This document shows positions 14,998 to 23,037 of a stretch of DNA of 51,931 bases, piece by piece. Source of the DNA: JANNRA01 sp031401035 (GTDB lineage Bacteria > Desulfobacterota > Binatia > HRBIN30 > CADEER01). Position 1 is the stretch's first letter. The number at the start of each line of letters is the position of its first letter. The stretch is taken from assembly GCA_031401035.1 (NCBI GenBank), contig JANNRA010000050.1:1-51931 (forward strand), in the 5' to 3' direction. The position numbers and the translations under genes were made by a program. Under the pieces are notes generated by a model that worked only from the letters and a program-made list of their open reading frames with translations, ran no database searches and was not told the origin of the DNA.

Positions 14998-16216
14998 CGG
15001 CGTGCGGGAGGAAGGCGACAGCGAGGAGCGCCGCCACCCAGGCAGACCCGGTGAGCCAGACCTGCGCGACGGTGTAGGATCCATAGGCGTCGTAGAGCGC
15101 CGCCACGAAGAGCGGGGCACCGGCCGCGGCCACATCGTAGACGATCTTGTACGCCGCCAGCACTGCACCGAGGTGAGCGCGGCCGAAGTAGTGAACGGCG
15201 AGGATGGGAATCGACGGCAGCAGGCCGCCGTAGCCGGCGCCGAAGAGCAGCAGTGAGGGCAGCAACAGGTCGGGGTGAGCCGGTACGAGGAACAGCAGCG
15301 GATAGCCTCCGGCGATCAGCAGGACCTGCACGACCACCAGGTTGCGCCGGTCGTAGCGGTCGGCGAGCCAACCGAAGGCGAGGCGGGCGCAGGCGGAGAC
15401 GAGGAAGAAGAAGCTCTTGTGGTCGGCGGCGGCGACCGGCGCGTAGCCGAGCTCCTTGAGGAAGACGAGGATGTGCTTGTTGTAGGCGTAACAGGGCATG
15501 CCGCCGAGGAAGATCACGGCGGCGAAGATCCAGAAGGCCGGCAGGCGGAGCGCGGTGGCGAGCGTCAGCCCGGTTGCCGCCACGACGGTGCCGTCGGCGC
15601 CGCGCACGACGCCGTACGGCTGTAGGCCGAGGTCCTCGGGGCGGCTGCGCACGACCAGCAGGACCACCAGCATCGGCGGCGCCGTCGCCAGCACCGCCAT
15701 CAGCGCGAAGGCGGTGCGCCAACCGAGCGCCTCGATGACGCGGGTGATCAGCGCCGGGGCCATGGCGGCGCCGAGGGCGCTGGCGGCGAGGATGATGCCG
15801 TTCACCAGACCGACGCGGGCGTGGAACCAGCGCGACACCAGCACTTGGTTGGGGAGGATGGTGACGCCGGACATGCCGACTCCGAGCAGCAACGACGACG
15901 CGACGTAGTCGAACGGCGTCCGTACGTGCGAGAACCAGTACAGTGCCACGCCCTGGACGACGATGCCTGCGGCGAAGAGCCAGCGGATCGGATAGCGGTC
16001 GATGATCCATCCGGTCAGCGGACTCATCAGGCCGACGGTGAGAATAATCAGCGATGTTGGCAGGAAGACCGTGCTGCGCGACCAGTCGGGGAAGGTATCG
16101 ATGATGTAGGGGTAGACGGTGGTGATGGCGAAGATGCCGAAGCCGAGCCCGAACAGTTCGATGACGACGCTGGCGGCGAGCACGCGCCAGGCGTAGTGGG
16201 CCTCGCTCAGTCGCAT
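14939..16216 (-). CDS. major facilitator superfamily transporter (monocarboxylate/oxalate-formate type)
   Basis: A 425-residue, 12-helix MFS protein starting at the ATG complementary to 16214-16216. The N-terminal helix pattern (H-Y-A-W-R-V-L-A-A-S-V-V-I-E-L-F-G-L-G-F-G), the loop L-T-G-W-I-I-D-R-Y-P-I-R after TM2, S-R-W-F-H-A-R-V-G-L-V-N-G after TM4 and G-W-L-A-D-R-Y-D-R-R-N after TM8 fit the OFA/MCT-type branch. It probably exchanges organic acids; substrate unknown. Its start overlaps the phosphatase-like gene upstream by 10 bp (16207-16216), arguing for co-transcription. Its C-terminal ~19 codons run antisense through the 3' end of the reductase gene. Confidence 0.92.
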   Translation of the reverse strand: MRLSEAHYAWRVLAASVVIELFGLGFGIFAITTVYPYIIDTFPDWSRSTVFLPTSLIILTVGLMSPLTGWIIDRYPIRWLFAAGIVVQGVALYWFSHVRTPFDYVASSLLLGVGMSGVTILPNQVLVSRWFHARVGLVNGIILAASALGAAMAPALITRVIEALGWRTAFALMAVLATAPPMLVVLLVVRSRPEDLGLQPYGVVRGADGTVVAATGLTLATALRLPAFWIFAAVIFLGGMPCYAYNKHILVFLKELGYAPVAAADHKSFFFLVSACARLAFGWLADRYDRRNLVVVQVLLIAGGYPLLFLVPAHPDLLLPSLLLFGAGYGGLLPSIPILAVHYFGRAHLGAVLAAYKIVYDVAAAGAPLFVAALYDAYGSYTVAQVWLTGSAWVAALLAVAFLPHAVSAASAARPQGPTAHAAPG

Positions 16217-17259
16217 GCCGCCTGTACGTGCGTCAGGAGGGCTTGCAGCAACACCTCGTTCGCCGCGTAGACGACGCTGGCGCGGCCGTCGACGAGGCGT
16301 CGTGCCGCCAGCGGGGCGCCGGCGAAATCGACCGCACAGCCACCGGCGCCGAGCACCAGTGGCACGGCGGGGACCAGATTGGCGAGGTTCTCGTTGACCA
16401 CCACGAAGCCACCGCCCTGCGACTCGACCCACGGTCGGTGCTGGCGCCAGCCGAACAGCAGGCGCAGCAGGGCGCTGAGATTGCCGTACTGGCGCCAGAC
16501 GTCGAAGGCGCCGCCGGCGTGCCGGTTGAGGAAGCGGCGGTACAGGTCCACGACCCGCGCTTCGTCCCCGGCCGCGGCGCTGCGACGGTCGAAGGCCTGG
16601 AAGCCGTCGAGGTAGACGATCGCCTGGGACAGGGTCGTCTGCGTCGACGTGTAGACCCGCGGGGCCCGCCGCAGAGCGGCGCGCACCGCCGGCCGATCTG
16701 AACAGTCGCGGCTGACCAGGGCGCCATCCTCGGGCAGGGTGACGACCTCGTGCGGGTAGACGGGGAAGCGTGGCGGGTTGCCGTCGACCACGGCGGCAAC
16801 CACGAAGGCTGCCAGCGTCAGTGTCTCGAGCGGCGCCGCGGTCGGAGCGGTGCAGGTGAAGGCGACGCCCCAGCCGCCGTCGTTGGCGAGGCGCACGGCG
16901 CTGCCGTCGGCGCTGTTGCCGAGGCCGCCCACCTTGATGGTGCCGTCGACGGCGTCGAGCATGGCGTAGATGATCTCGGGGCGCGTCGCGCGGCCTAGGG
17001 GCAGGGTTGTCCCGCGTTCCGCGTCGATGATGACGGCGATCCGGTAGCCGATGGCGTCGGCGAGCCGCTCGAGATGGGCGAGCCCGACGCGCTCGGCGGC
17101 GCCGTCCACGGCCAGGACGATCTGGCCGCCCGGCTTGAGGACCGCCGGGGCGGGAGCGCCCCGCTGAGCGGGCGGCATGGCATGCACGGCAGCACGCACC
17201 GCCCGGCCAGCGCTCAGCGCCGCCAGGGCGATGGACTCGAGTAGCGGATCGGCAGCCAT
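16207..17259 (-). CDS. inositol monophosphatase/FBPase-superfamily protein
   Basis: A 350-residue protein from the ATG complementary to 17257-17259. The metal-binding signature is Y-A-M-L-D-A-V-D-G-T-I-K-V-G-G (D-x-x-D-G-T as in IMPases). The late motif L-V-L-G-A-G-G-C-A-V-D-F-A-G-A-P-L corresponds to the family's A-G-G-x-v-t-D-x-x-G-x-P-l end. The usual W-D-x-A-A motif is replaced by N-E-N-L-A-N-L-V-P, so it is divergent. It would hydrolyse a sugar- or inositol-phosphate, or PAP. It overlaps the MFS gene start by 10 bp, suggesting the carrier and phosphatase act together. Divergent from the beta-helix gene. Confidence 0.78.
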   Translation of the reverse strand: MAADPLLESIALAALSAGRAVRAAVHAMPPAQRGAPAPAVLKPGGQIVLAVDGAAERVGLAHLERLADAIGYRIAVIIDAERGTTLPLGRATRPEIIYAMLDAVDGTIKVGGLGNSADGSAVRLANDGGWGVAFTCTAPTAAPLETLTLAAFVVAAVVDGNPPRFPVYPHEVVTLPEDGALVSRDCSDRPAVRAALRRAPRVYTSTQTTLSQAIVYLDGFQAFDRRSAAAGDEARVVDLYRRFLNRHAGGAFDVWRQYGNLSALLRLLFGWRQHRPWVESQGGGFVVVNENLANLVPAVPLVLGAGGCAVDFAGAPLAARRLVDGRASVVYAANEVLLQALLTHVQAACD

Positions 17260-17331
17260 GGCGGTGCTGCATACGCCCGCCGCCCGTGCAGCGCCATCGC
17301 CGCGAGCGTCGCCGGTGATGACTGAAAAGCG

Positions 17332-17362
17332 TTGACTCGGCAGGGTCAGGCACGGCTGTATC
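17332..17362 (+). promoter_or_regulatory. possible promoter of the beta-helix gene
   Basis: TTGACT at 17332-17337 resembles a -35 hexamer; TGTATC at 17357-17362 is a weak -10 candidate with 19-bp spacing. Transcription would start close to ATG 17368, implying a very short or absent leader. Spacing and -10 match are poor, hence the low confidence. Confidence 0.3.
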
Positions 17363-17367
17363 GCGCC

Positions 17368-19524
17368 ATGCGGGTGCGCGATGTCCTGATGTCTTGCCTC
17401 GGGTTCCTGGGGGCCGCCCCACTCTGGGCGGCGACGATCACCGTGCCGGACGACGCCGCGTCCATTCAGGCGGGGCTGAATCTGGCCCAGGCCGGCGACA
17501 CGGTGCAGGTGCGCCAGCGCCTTGCGCCTTACGCGGAGAAGATCGCCTTCCCGCGCAGCGGCGACGCGGTCAACGGCTTCATCACCCTGCGTGCCGTCAG
17601 TGGCGACAGTCCAGTCATCGACGGCACGGGCGTTGCGGGCGAGAATCTGGTCCTGATCGAGAACCGCAGCTACGTGAAGGTGGTCGGATTCGAGTTGCGC
17701 AACAATCTCGGCGTCAGCGACGGCTCCGGCGTGCGCGTGCTCGGCGCAGGCTCGCACATCGAGATCCGCGACAACCGCATCCATGACATCCGTGGCCAGG
17801 ATGCGATGGGCATCACCGTGTACGGTACGGCGGCGACGGCGATCAGCGAGCTGGTCATCGACGGCAACGAGATCTACGAGTGTGATCCCTACCGTAGCGA
17901 GGCGCTGACCCTGAACGGCAACGTCACCGACTTCGCAGTCACCAACAACCTGGTGCGCGACGTCAACAACATCGGCATCGACTTCATCGGCGGCGAGACC
18001 GATATCCAGCCCGATCCGACCAAGGTGGCACGCAACGGCGTCTGCCGAGACAACGTCGTGCTGCGCGCCAACGAACAGGGCGGCGGCTTTGCCGCCGGGA
18101 TCTACGTCGACGGGGGTCGCGACATCGTCATCGAGCGTAACGTCGTGTCGGGATCGGACCTCGGCATCGAGATCGGCGCCGAGAACCCCGGTACGGTCAC
18201 CACCGGCATCGTCGTGCGCGACAACGTCCTGCACGGCAACGACAAGGTCGGGCTCGTCTTCGGCGGCTTTGCCGCCGGCGTCGGTCGCGTCCGTGACAGC
18301 GCCTTCCTCAACAACACGCTGTGGCACAATGACACGCAGGGGGTCGGCTTCGGCGAGCTGTGGATCCAGTTCGCCGAGGACAACGTCGTACGCAACAATC
18401 TCGTCGTCGCGACCGCCCAGAACCTGCTGGTGTTCTCCGAGGCGGGCAATGTGAACAACACCCTCGACCACAACCTGTTCTTCGCGCCCGCCGGCGCCGC
18501 CGGGGCGCAGTTCGTCTGGCAGGGCGTGGCGTACGGGGGCTTCGCCGCCTACCGTGGCGGCAGCGGCCAGGACGCGATGTCGGTGTTCGCCGACCCCCTG
18601 CTGGTCGATCCAGCCGGCGGCGACTTCCACCTTCGCGCCGGATCACCCGCGGTCGATGCCGGTGATCCGGCCTTCGTGGCGGCGAGCGGCGAGATCGACC
18701 TGGACGGCGCGCCGCGCGTCAGCGGCGCGCGCGTCGACATCGGGGCCGACGAGCTCACCTGCGGCAATGCGGTGCTGGAGGCGGGTGAGGCCTGCGACGA
18801 CGGCAACCCGATCGAGGGCGACGGTTGCGACAGCAACTGCACCGTCACCGGGTGCGGCAACCGCATCCTTACCGGCGGCGAGCAGTGCGACGACGGCGGC
18901 ACCGCCGGCGGCGACTGCTGCTCGGGCGCCTGCCAGTTCGAGGCGGGCGGCAGCATCTGCGACGATGCCGCCGCCTGCACCAATGCCGACGCCTGCGACG
19001 CTGCCGGCGCCTGCATCGGCTCGGCTGCGGCAATGCCGCTGTGCACCGGGGCCGCTCCCGGCGAGGCGTCGCTGGTGCTCAAGGACGCGACCACCGACGG
19101 CGGCGACACGCTGGTGTGGAAGCTGCGCAAAGGCGGCGCGACGAGCCCGGCAGTCCTCGGGGATCCGCGCGCCAGCGACGACTATACCCTCTGCCTCTAC
19201 GACTCGGCCGCGCTGCCGCAGCCGCGCCTGGCGGCGACGCTGCCGTCCGGCGGCGACTGGCGCGCCAGCGGCGCCGGGTTCGCCTACCGTGCCAAGTCGC
19301 GTGCGCCGGACGGCATCGCCAGCGCAAAGCTCGCGCCGGGCGCCGCCGGGCAGAGCAAGATGCTGGTGAAGGGCAAGGGCGTGCTGCTCAATCCGCCGCC
19401 GCTGGCCGGATTGACGCCGCCGCTGACGGTGCAGCTGCGCGGTCCCGCCGGCGCCTGCTGGGGGGCTTCCTACTCGACTCCGACCACCGCGACGGCGACG
19501 CTTTTCAAGGCGCGCAGCGACTGA
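17368..19524 (+). CDS. secreted parallel beta-helix protein with Cys-rich DUF4215 repeats
   Basis: A 718-residue exported protein (start at ATG 17368; signal peptide M-R-V-R-D-V-L-M-S-C-L-G-F-L-G-A-A-P-L-W-A). Residues about 22-460 form a right-handed parallel beta-helix: repeated short strands with N-N/N-x-V ladders such as I-E-I-R-D-N-R-I-H-D, F-A-V-T-N-N-L-V-R-D and I-V-I-E-R-N-V-V-S-G, and a closing S-P-A-V-D-A-G-D / D-I-G-A-D-E segment. Residues 465-560 are Cys-rich Myxococcus-type repeats (C-G-N-A-V-L-E-A-G-E-A-C-D-D-G-N, G-G-E-Q-C-D-D-G-G). Residues about 565-718 form another domain (A-S-L-V-L-K-D-A-T-T-D-G-G-D-T, then Y-T-L-C-L-Y-D) that I cannot assign to a named family. Likely a cell-surface polysaccharide-binding or -cleaving protein; no lyase catalytic set was identified. 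Confidence 0.88.
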   Translation: MRVRDVLMSCLGFLGAAPLWAATITVPDDAASIQAGLNLAQAGDTVQVRQRLAPYAEKIAFPRSGDAVNGFITLRAVSGDSPVIDGTGVAGENLVLIENRSYVKVVGFELRNNLGVSDGSGVRVLGAGSHIEIRDNRIHDIRGQDAMGITVYGTAATAISELVIDGNEIYECDPYRSEALTLNGNVTDFAVTNNLVRDVNNIGIDFIGGETDIQPDPTKVARNGVCRDNVVLRANEQGGGFAAGIYVDGGRDIVIERNVVSGSDLGIEIGAENPGTVTTGIVVRDNVLHGNDKVGLVFGGFAAGVGRVRDSAFLNNTLWHNDTQGVGFGELWIQFAEDNVVRNNLVVATAQNLLVFSEAGNVNNTLDHNLFFAPAGAAGAQFVWQGVAYGGFAAYRGGSGQDAMSVFADPLLVDPAGGDFHLRAGSPAVDAGDPAFVAASGEIDLDGAPRVSGARVDIGADELTCGNAVLEAGEACDDGNPIEGDGCDSNCTVTGCGNRILTGGEQCDDGGTAGGDCCSGACQFEAGGSICDDAAACTNADACDAAGACIGSAAAMPLCTGAAPGEASLVLKDATTDGGDTLVWKLRKGGATSPAVLGDPRASDDYTLCLYDSAALPQPRLAATLPSGGDWRASGAGFAYRAKSRAPDGIASAKLAPGAAGQSKMLVKGKGVLLNPPPLAGLTPPLTVQLRGPAGACWGASYSTPTTATATLFKARSD

Positions 19525-19577
19525 TGCGGGGCAGGATCGCGCCGCTGGCATCGAGTCCTGGGGTGCGGGGGGGCACC

Positions 19578-20036
19578 TCAGCGGCTGACAGCGGCCATGC
19601 GCCGCGAAAAGTCCCAACTGCGGAAGCGGTGCGGCTCGATGCGGATCGCCATTTCGTCGCCGGCGCGGGACAGGAGCCACGCGGCGAACGCGGAGTCGTC
19701 GCTGCCCAGATAGCGGTCGATCAGGCCGCGCAGCACCACGGCTCCGGCGGCCGCCTCGAGATGTGCGCGGCCCTGGCCGCGCACGCCACGGGAGGGCGGG
19801 TCATTGGTGGCGACCTCGAACGAACACCTCGAATCGGCGCGCAGGTTGCGCACGACCTTGGCGCTCGCCTGCGTCGCGCACCAGAGCATGCCGTCGCGGT
19901 AGAGGAACCAGTGCGAGACCACCAGCGGCCACCCGGATGGTGTCAGGCAGCCGAGCCGCAGGGGAATGGCCTGCTCCGTCAGGAAGCGCGCCGCGCGCTC
20001 CGCCGACCACGGTCCAGAAAACGTTGCGGTGGTCAT
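19578..20036 (-). CDS. pyridoxamine 5'-phosphate oxidase-like flavin/F420-binding protein
   Basis: A 152-residue single-domain protein of the split-barrel PNPOx-like superfamily. It shows the family's strand order: I-P-L-R-L-G-C-L-T-P-S-G-W-P-L-V-V-S-H-W-F-L-Y, a W-C-A-T-Q-A-S-A-K-V-V-R-N-L-R-A-D-S-R segment that fits the flavin/F420 phosphate-binding loop, and G-Q-G-R-A-H-L-E. Members are small dimeric oxidoreductases or haem/F420 binders, and the true substrate cannot be inferred. It is the most distal gene of the minus-strand run that starts at the SDR gene (24083), 18 bp after the membrane-protein gene. Confidence 0.83.
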   Translation of the reverse strand: MTTATFSGPWSAERAARFLTEQAIPLRLGCLTPSGWPLVVSHWFLYRDGMLWCATQASAKVVRNLRADSRCSFEVATNDPPSRGVRGQGRAHLEAAAGAVVLRGLIDRYLGSDDSAFAAWLLSRAGDEMAIRIEPHRFRSWDFSRRMAAVSR

Positions 20037-20054
20037 CGATCGCCTCTCCTCTCC

Positions 20055-20489
20055 TCACCGCGCCATGGCGCGCGCCAGGAGCCATAGCACGAGCGCGCCG
20101 CGTGCCGTCCAGGCGACGGTGCGGAGCCAGTTGCCGGCGACGAGGGCGCGGATCGCGCCGGGTTCGAGGCTGGCGGCGAGCACGCCGTGATTCGGCACCT
20201 GCACGAGCGCTGTGGACAGCCAGATGACGCCCACCAGTGCCAGGCCGGTCCAGGCGGCCGCGGCCGGCGCGGCGCTGGGGCGAGCGATGACCAGGAGCGC
20301 GGCTGTGATCGCTTCGAGCAGCATCGGTGGGCCGACGACGAGGGTCGTGAGGCGCGAGTGCGCGGCGTGGAAGGCGACGAATCCGTCCCGGTCGACAGCC
20401 GCGAACAGCGGATAGTGGACCACCTGAACGAACCAGATCAGGCCGAGCATGAACAGCGTCGCAGCGGCGTTGGCGAGCAGGATGAGCAT
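20055..20489 (-). CDS. four-helix membrane protein (DUF1772-like)
   Basis: A 144-residue protein; start chosen at the ATG complementary to 20487-20489, where the hydrophobic protein begins (M-L-I-L-L-A-N-A-A-A-T-L-F-M-L-G-L-I-W). Four membrane helices are visible. Conserved-looking polar residues are V-V-H-Y-P-L-F at the end of helix 1, F-H-A-A-H-S-R-L-T before helix 2, and V-P-N-H-G near helix 3, plus a N-W-L-R-T-V-A-W motif before helix 4. The His/Asn pattern resembles DUF1772-type proteins, which often neighbour oxidoreductases; this match is by eye. It lies 18 bp upstream of the PNPOx-like gene and 65 bp downstream of the methyltransferase gene on the same strand. Confidence 0.7.
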   Translation of the reverse strand: MLILLANAAATLFMLGLIWFVQVVHYPLFAAVDRDGFVAFHAAHSRLTTLVVGPPMLLEAITAALLVIARPSAAPAAAAWTGLALVGVIWLSTALVQVPNHGVLAASLEPGAIRALVAGNWLRTVAWTARGALVLWLLARAMAR

Positions 20490-20554
20490 CAGAGGCGCCC
20501 TCCCAGGCGCCGGTGCGGGGCAGCTCCGGAGTGCGTGCCGTCTTCGCGGCTCGT

Positions 20555-21634
20555 TCACTCGCGCGGCGCGAAGAGGTGGTGCGAAACACCCCATTCGCGA
20601 CCGTCGCGGTAGCCGAAGAGCTCGGCGCAGGCGAGAAAGAACAGGCGCCAGCGGACGAACCACCGCCAGGCGTCGTCATCGCCGTAGACGCCGGCGAAGA
20701 TGCGCAGCACGGCGTCGCGGCGCGCGTCGAGGTTGCGCAGCCAGGCATTGCTGGTGCGCTCGTAATGACGGCCGTCGAGCCACCAGTGGTCCTCGAGCAG
20801 CAGGTCGCGCTGGAAGTGTGCCAGCAACTCGTGTGACGGCATCAGGCCGCCGGTGAAGAAGTGGCGCCCCATCCAGTCGTCGGCACCGCCGGTCTCGAAC
20901 GGATAGGCGTAGGCGCGATGGCTGAAGATGTGCACGAAGAGGCGACCGGCCGGTTGCAGCCACGCGGCGACGTTGCCGAGCAGGCGCTCGTAGTTGCGCA
21001 TGTGCTCGAACATCTCGACCGACACGACGCGGTCGAAGCGACCATCGGGCGTGAACTCGTTCATGTCGGCGGTGACGACCTCGACGCCGCTCAACGCCCG
21101 GGCGCGCAGTTCGGCGCGGATGAACTCGGCCTGCGGCCGCGAGTTCGACACCGCCAGGACGCGGCAGCGCGGGTAGCGCTCGGCGATCCACAGCGACAGC
21201 GAGCCCCAACCGCAGCCGAGATCGAGGACATGCATGCCGTCGTGCAGTTGGGCGCGGCGACACGTGAGATCGAGCATGGCCTCCTCGGCTTGGTCGAGAT
21301 CGCGCACGCCGGGTGGAAAGAAGGCGCTGCTGTACTTGCGGCGCTTGCCGAGCACGAGCTGGAAGAACGCCGGCGGCAGCTCGTAGTGCTGTTGGTTGGC
21401 GAGGTCGACATGCAGAGCGATCGGGCTGTGCCGCAGCAGGTGCAGCAGATCGCGCTGCGCCTCGGCGGTGGCGCGGCGCGATTCCTCGCGAACGCGGTGG
21501 GCGCAGAAGCGGCGGATGGCGGCGCGCAGGATGGGGTCGGGCACACGGCCCGATTCCCCCAACGCGATCGCGGTCCCGAGCAGGCGATCGGTAAAGGCGG
21601 CCGGCTTCGGCGGCGGATCTTGGACTGCCGTCAC
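20555..21634 (-). CDS. cyclopropane-fatty-acid-synthase-family SAM methyltransferase
   Basis: A 359-residue protein starting at GTG 21634, which overlaps the upstream stop (GTGA, 21631-21634). It carries the SAM-binding motif M-H-V-L-D-L-G-C-G-W-G-S-L-S-L-W, preceded by the CFA-family entry Y-E-L-P-P-A-F-F-Q-L-V-L-G and Y-S-S-A-F-F. V-V-S-V-E-M-F-E-H-M and the late Y-E-R-T-S-N-A-W-L-R-N-L-D follow. These enzymes transfer a methyl or methylene group to the double bond of an unsaturated acyl chain of membrane phospholipid. With the epimerase-SRPBCC fusion and SDR upstream, it forms the core of a predicted lipid-modification operon. The N-terminal lid domain of E. coli Cfa is shortened here. Confidence 0.9.
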   Translation of the reverse strand: MTAVQDPPPKPAAFTDRLLGTAIALGESGRVPDPILRAAIRRFCAHRVREESRRATAEAQRDLLHLLRHSPIALHVDLANQQHYELPPAFFQLVLGKRRKYSSAFFPPGVRDLDQAEEAMLDLTCRRAQLHDGMHVLDLGCGWGSLSLWIAERYPRCRVLAVSNSRPQAEFIRAELRARALSGVEVVTADMNEFTPDGRFDRVVSVEMFEHMRNYERLLGNVAAWLQPAGRLFVHIFSHRAYAYPFETGGADDWMGRHFFTGGLMPSHELLAHFQRDLLLEDHWWLDGRHYERTSNAWLRNLDARRDAVLRIFAGVYGDDDAWRWFVRWRLFFLACAELFGYRDGREWGVSHHLFAPRE

Positions 21635-23037
21635 GACGCCACCTGGCGGCGGGCGCCGGCCGTCGATGCATCGGTCGCGAATATCGCCGCGGTGGCCTCG
21701 CGCCGGTACGCGAAGATTCCCTCGACATCTCGCGCCACCAGTCGGCCGGCGACGAGCTGGCCCAACGCGCCGAGCGGGACACGATAGCGTACCCGATCGC
21801 GTACCAGGGTCCCGTCGCCACTGGCGGTGAAGGTGTGGGTGTGGTGCCACAGTCGGTATGGGCCGCGCAGCTGGCGGTCGACGAAGGTGTGCGGCGGCCG
21901 CCACGACTCGATCACCGTGCGCCAGCGCACGGGCAGGCCGCGCAGGCGCAGGCGGTAGTCGATCAACGTCCCGTCGCCGATTGTCGGCGTCGAGCTGCCC
22001 AGGACGCGAAAACGCAGAAACGGCGGTGTGATGCGCTCGAGGTTGCCGGCGTCGGCGTAGAACGGGAAGACCGCCTCGAGCGGTTGCGGCACCCATTGCT
22101 CGACGTCGACCACCTCGCTGAGATCGGTGCAGAGATCCCGCAGGGCGGCGTCGAGGTCGGGGAAGCGCCAGGTCAGACCGAGGCGCCGCGCCGCCGCCGG
22201 GTCGACCCGTTGGCTGGCCAGCAGCAGCGACGCCATCGCGCCGAACAACAGGCGCAGGGCGGCTGCCGGGAGCGGCAGACGGGCTGGACGCCCGAGCGTG
22301 CGACCGAGGCTGCGGGCGAAGTCCGCGTTGGTGGCCGGATGTGGGGCGACCGCGTTGTAGACGCCCACCATGTCGGCGCGGGTGGCCGCCGCGAACAGTA
22401 GCTCGACCATGTCGTCGATGTGGATCCAACTCATCCACTGCCGGCCGGAGCCCGCCCGACCGCCGAGCCCGAGGCGAAACGGGGGCAGTAACGCGCGCAG
22501 TGCGCCGCCCTCGGCGCTGAGGACGATCCCGATGCGCAAGATCACCGTCCGCACCCCCAGAACAGCGGCGTCGCTCGCCGCCGCCTCCCAGTCGCGGCAG
22601 ACGTCGGCGAGGAAACCGTCTCCCGGCGATGACGTCTCGTCGAGGTGTGCGTCGCCACGGTCGCCGTAGGCACCGATACCGGAAGCGCTGACCAGAGCCC
22701 GCGGCCGTTGGCGGGCGGGCAAGGCGCCCATCGCCGCCACCAGCGTCCGACCGCTGGCGACGCGCGAGTCGGCGATGGCCCGGCGCCGCGCCGCGCTCCA
22801 GCGGCGGCTCGCGACATGCTCGCCAGCGAGATGGATCACCGCGTCAACGTCGCTGAGGCGTCGCGGATCGACTGGCGCCTCCGGTGTCCACGTCTCGATG
22901 CGTGCGAGGGCCGGCAGCCGCGGCGCCACGGCGTCGGCGTCACGGCTCCAGGCGACGACCTCGTGCCCAGCCTCGAGGAGGCGGCGTACCAACGGGCGGC
23001 CGATCAGCCCGCTGGCGCCGGTGACGATGAACTTCAT
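21631..23037 (-). CDS. TIGR01777-type epimerase fused to C-terminal SRPBCC domain
   Basis: A 468-residue two-domain protein from the ATG complementary to 23035-23037. Residues 1 to about 300 are the TIGR01777 (SDR39U1/YfcH-like) NAD-dependent epimerase fold: M-K-F-I-V-T-G-A-S-G-L-I-G-R-P-L, V-I-H-L-A-G-E, S-A-S-G-I-G-A-Y-G-D-R-G and Q-W-M-S-W-I-H-I-D-D-M. Residues about 305-450 are a START/SRPBCC lipid-binding domain (V-D-V-E-Q-W-V-P-Q-P-L-E-A-V-F-P-F-Y-A-D-A-G-N-L). Both junctions are tight: start overlaps the SDR stop (ATGA 23034-23037) and stop overlaps the methyltransferase start. The order is epimerase then SRPBCC, opposite to the paralogue at 32256-33662. Confidence 0.92.
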   Translation of the reverse strand: MKFIVTGASGLIGRPLVRRLLEAGHEVVAWSRDADAVAPRLPALARIETWTPEAPVDPRRLSDVDAVIHLAGEHVASRRWSAARRRAIADSRVASGRTLVAAMGALPARQRPRALVSASGIGAYGDRGDAHLDETSSPGDGFLADVCRDWEAAASDAAVLGVRTVILRIGIVLSAEGGALRALLPPFRLGLGGRAGSGRQWMSWIHIDDMVELLFAAATRADMVGVYNAVAPHPATNADFARSLGRTLGRPARLPLPAAALRLLFGAMASLLLASQRVDPAAARRLGLTWRFPDLDAALRDLCTDLSEVVDVEQWVPQPLEAVFPFYADAGNLERITPPFLRFRVLGSSTPTIGDGTLIDYRLRLRGLPVRWRTVIESWRPPHTFVDRQLRGPYRLWHHTHTFTASGDGTLVRDRVRYRVPLGALGQLVAGRLVARDVEGIFAYRREATAAIFATDASTAGARRQVAS

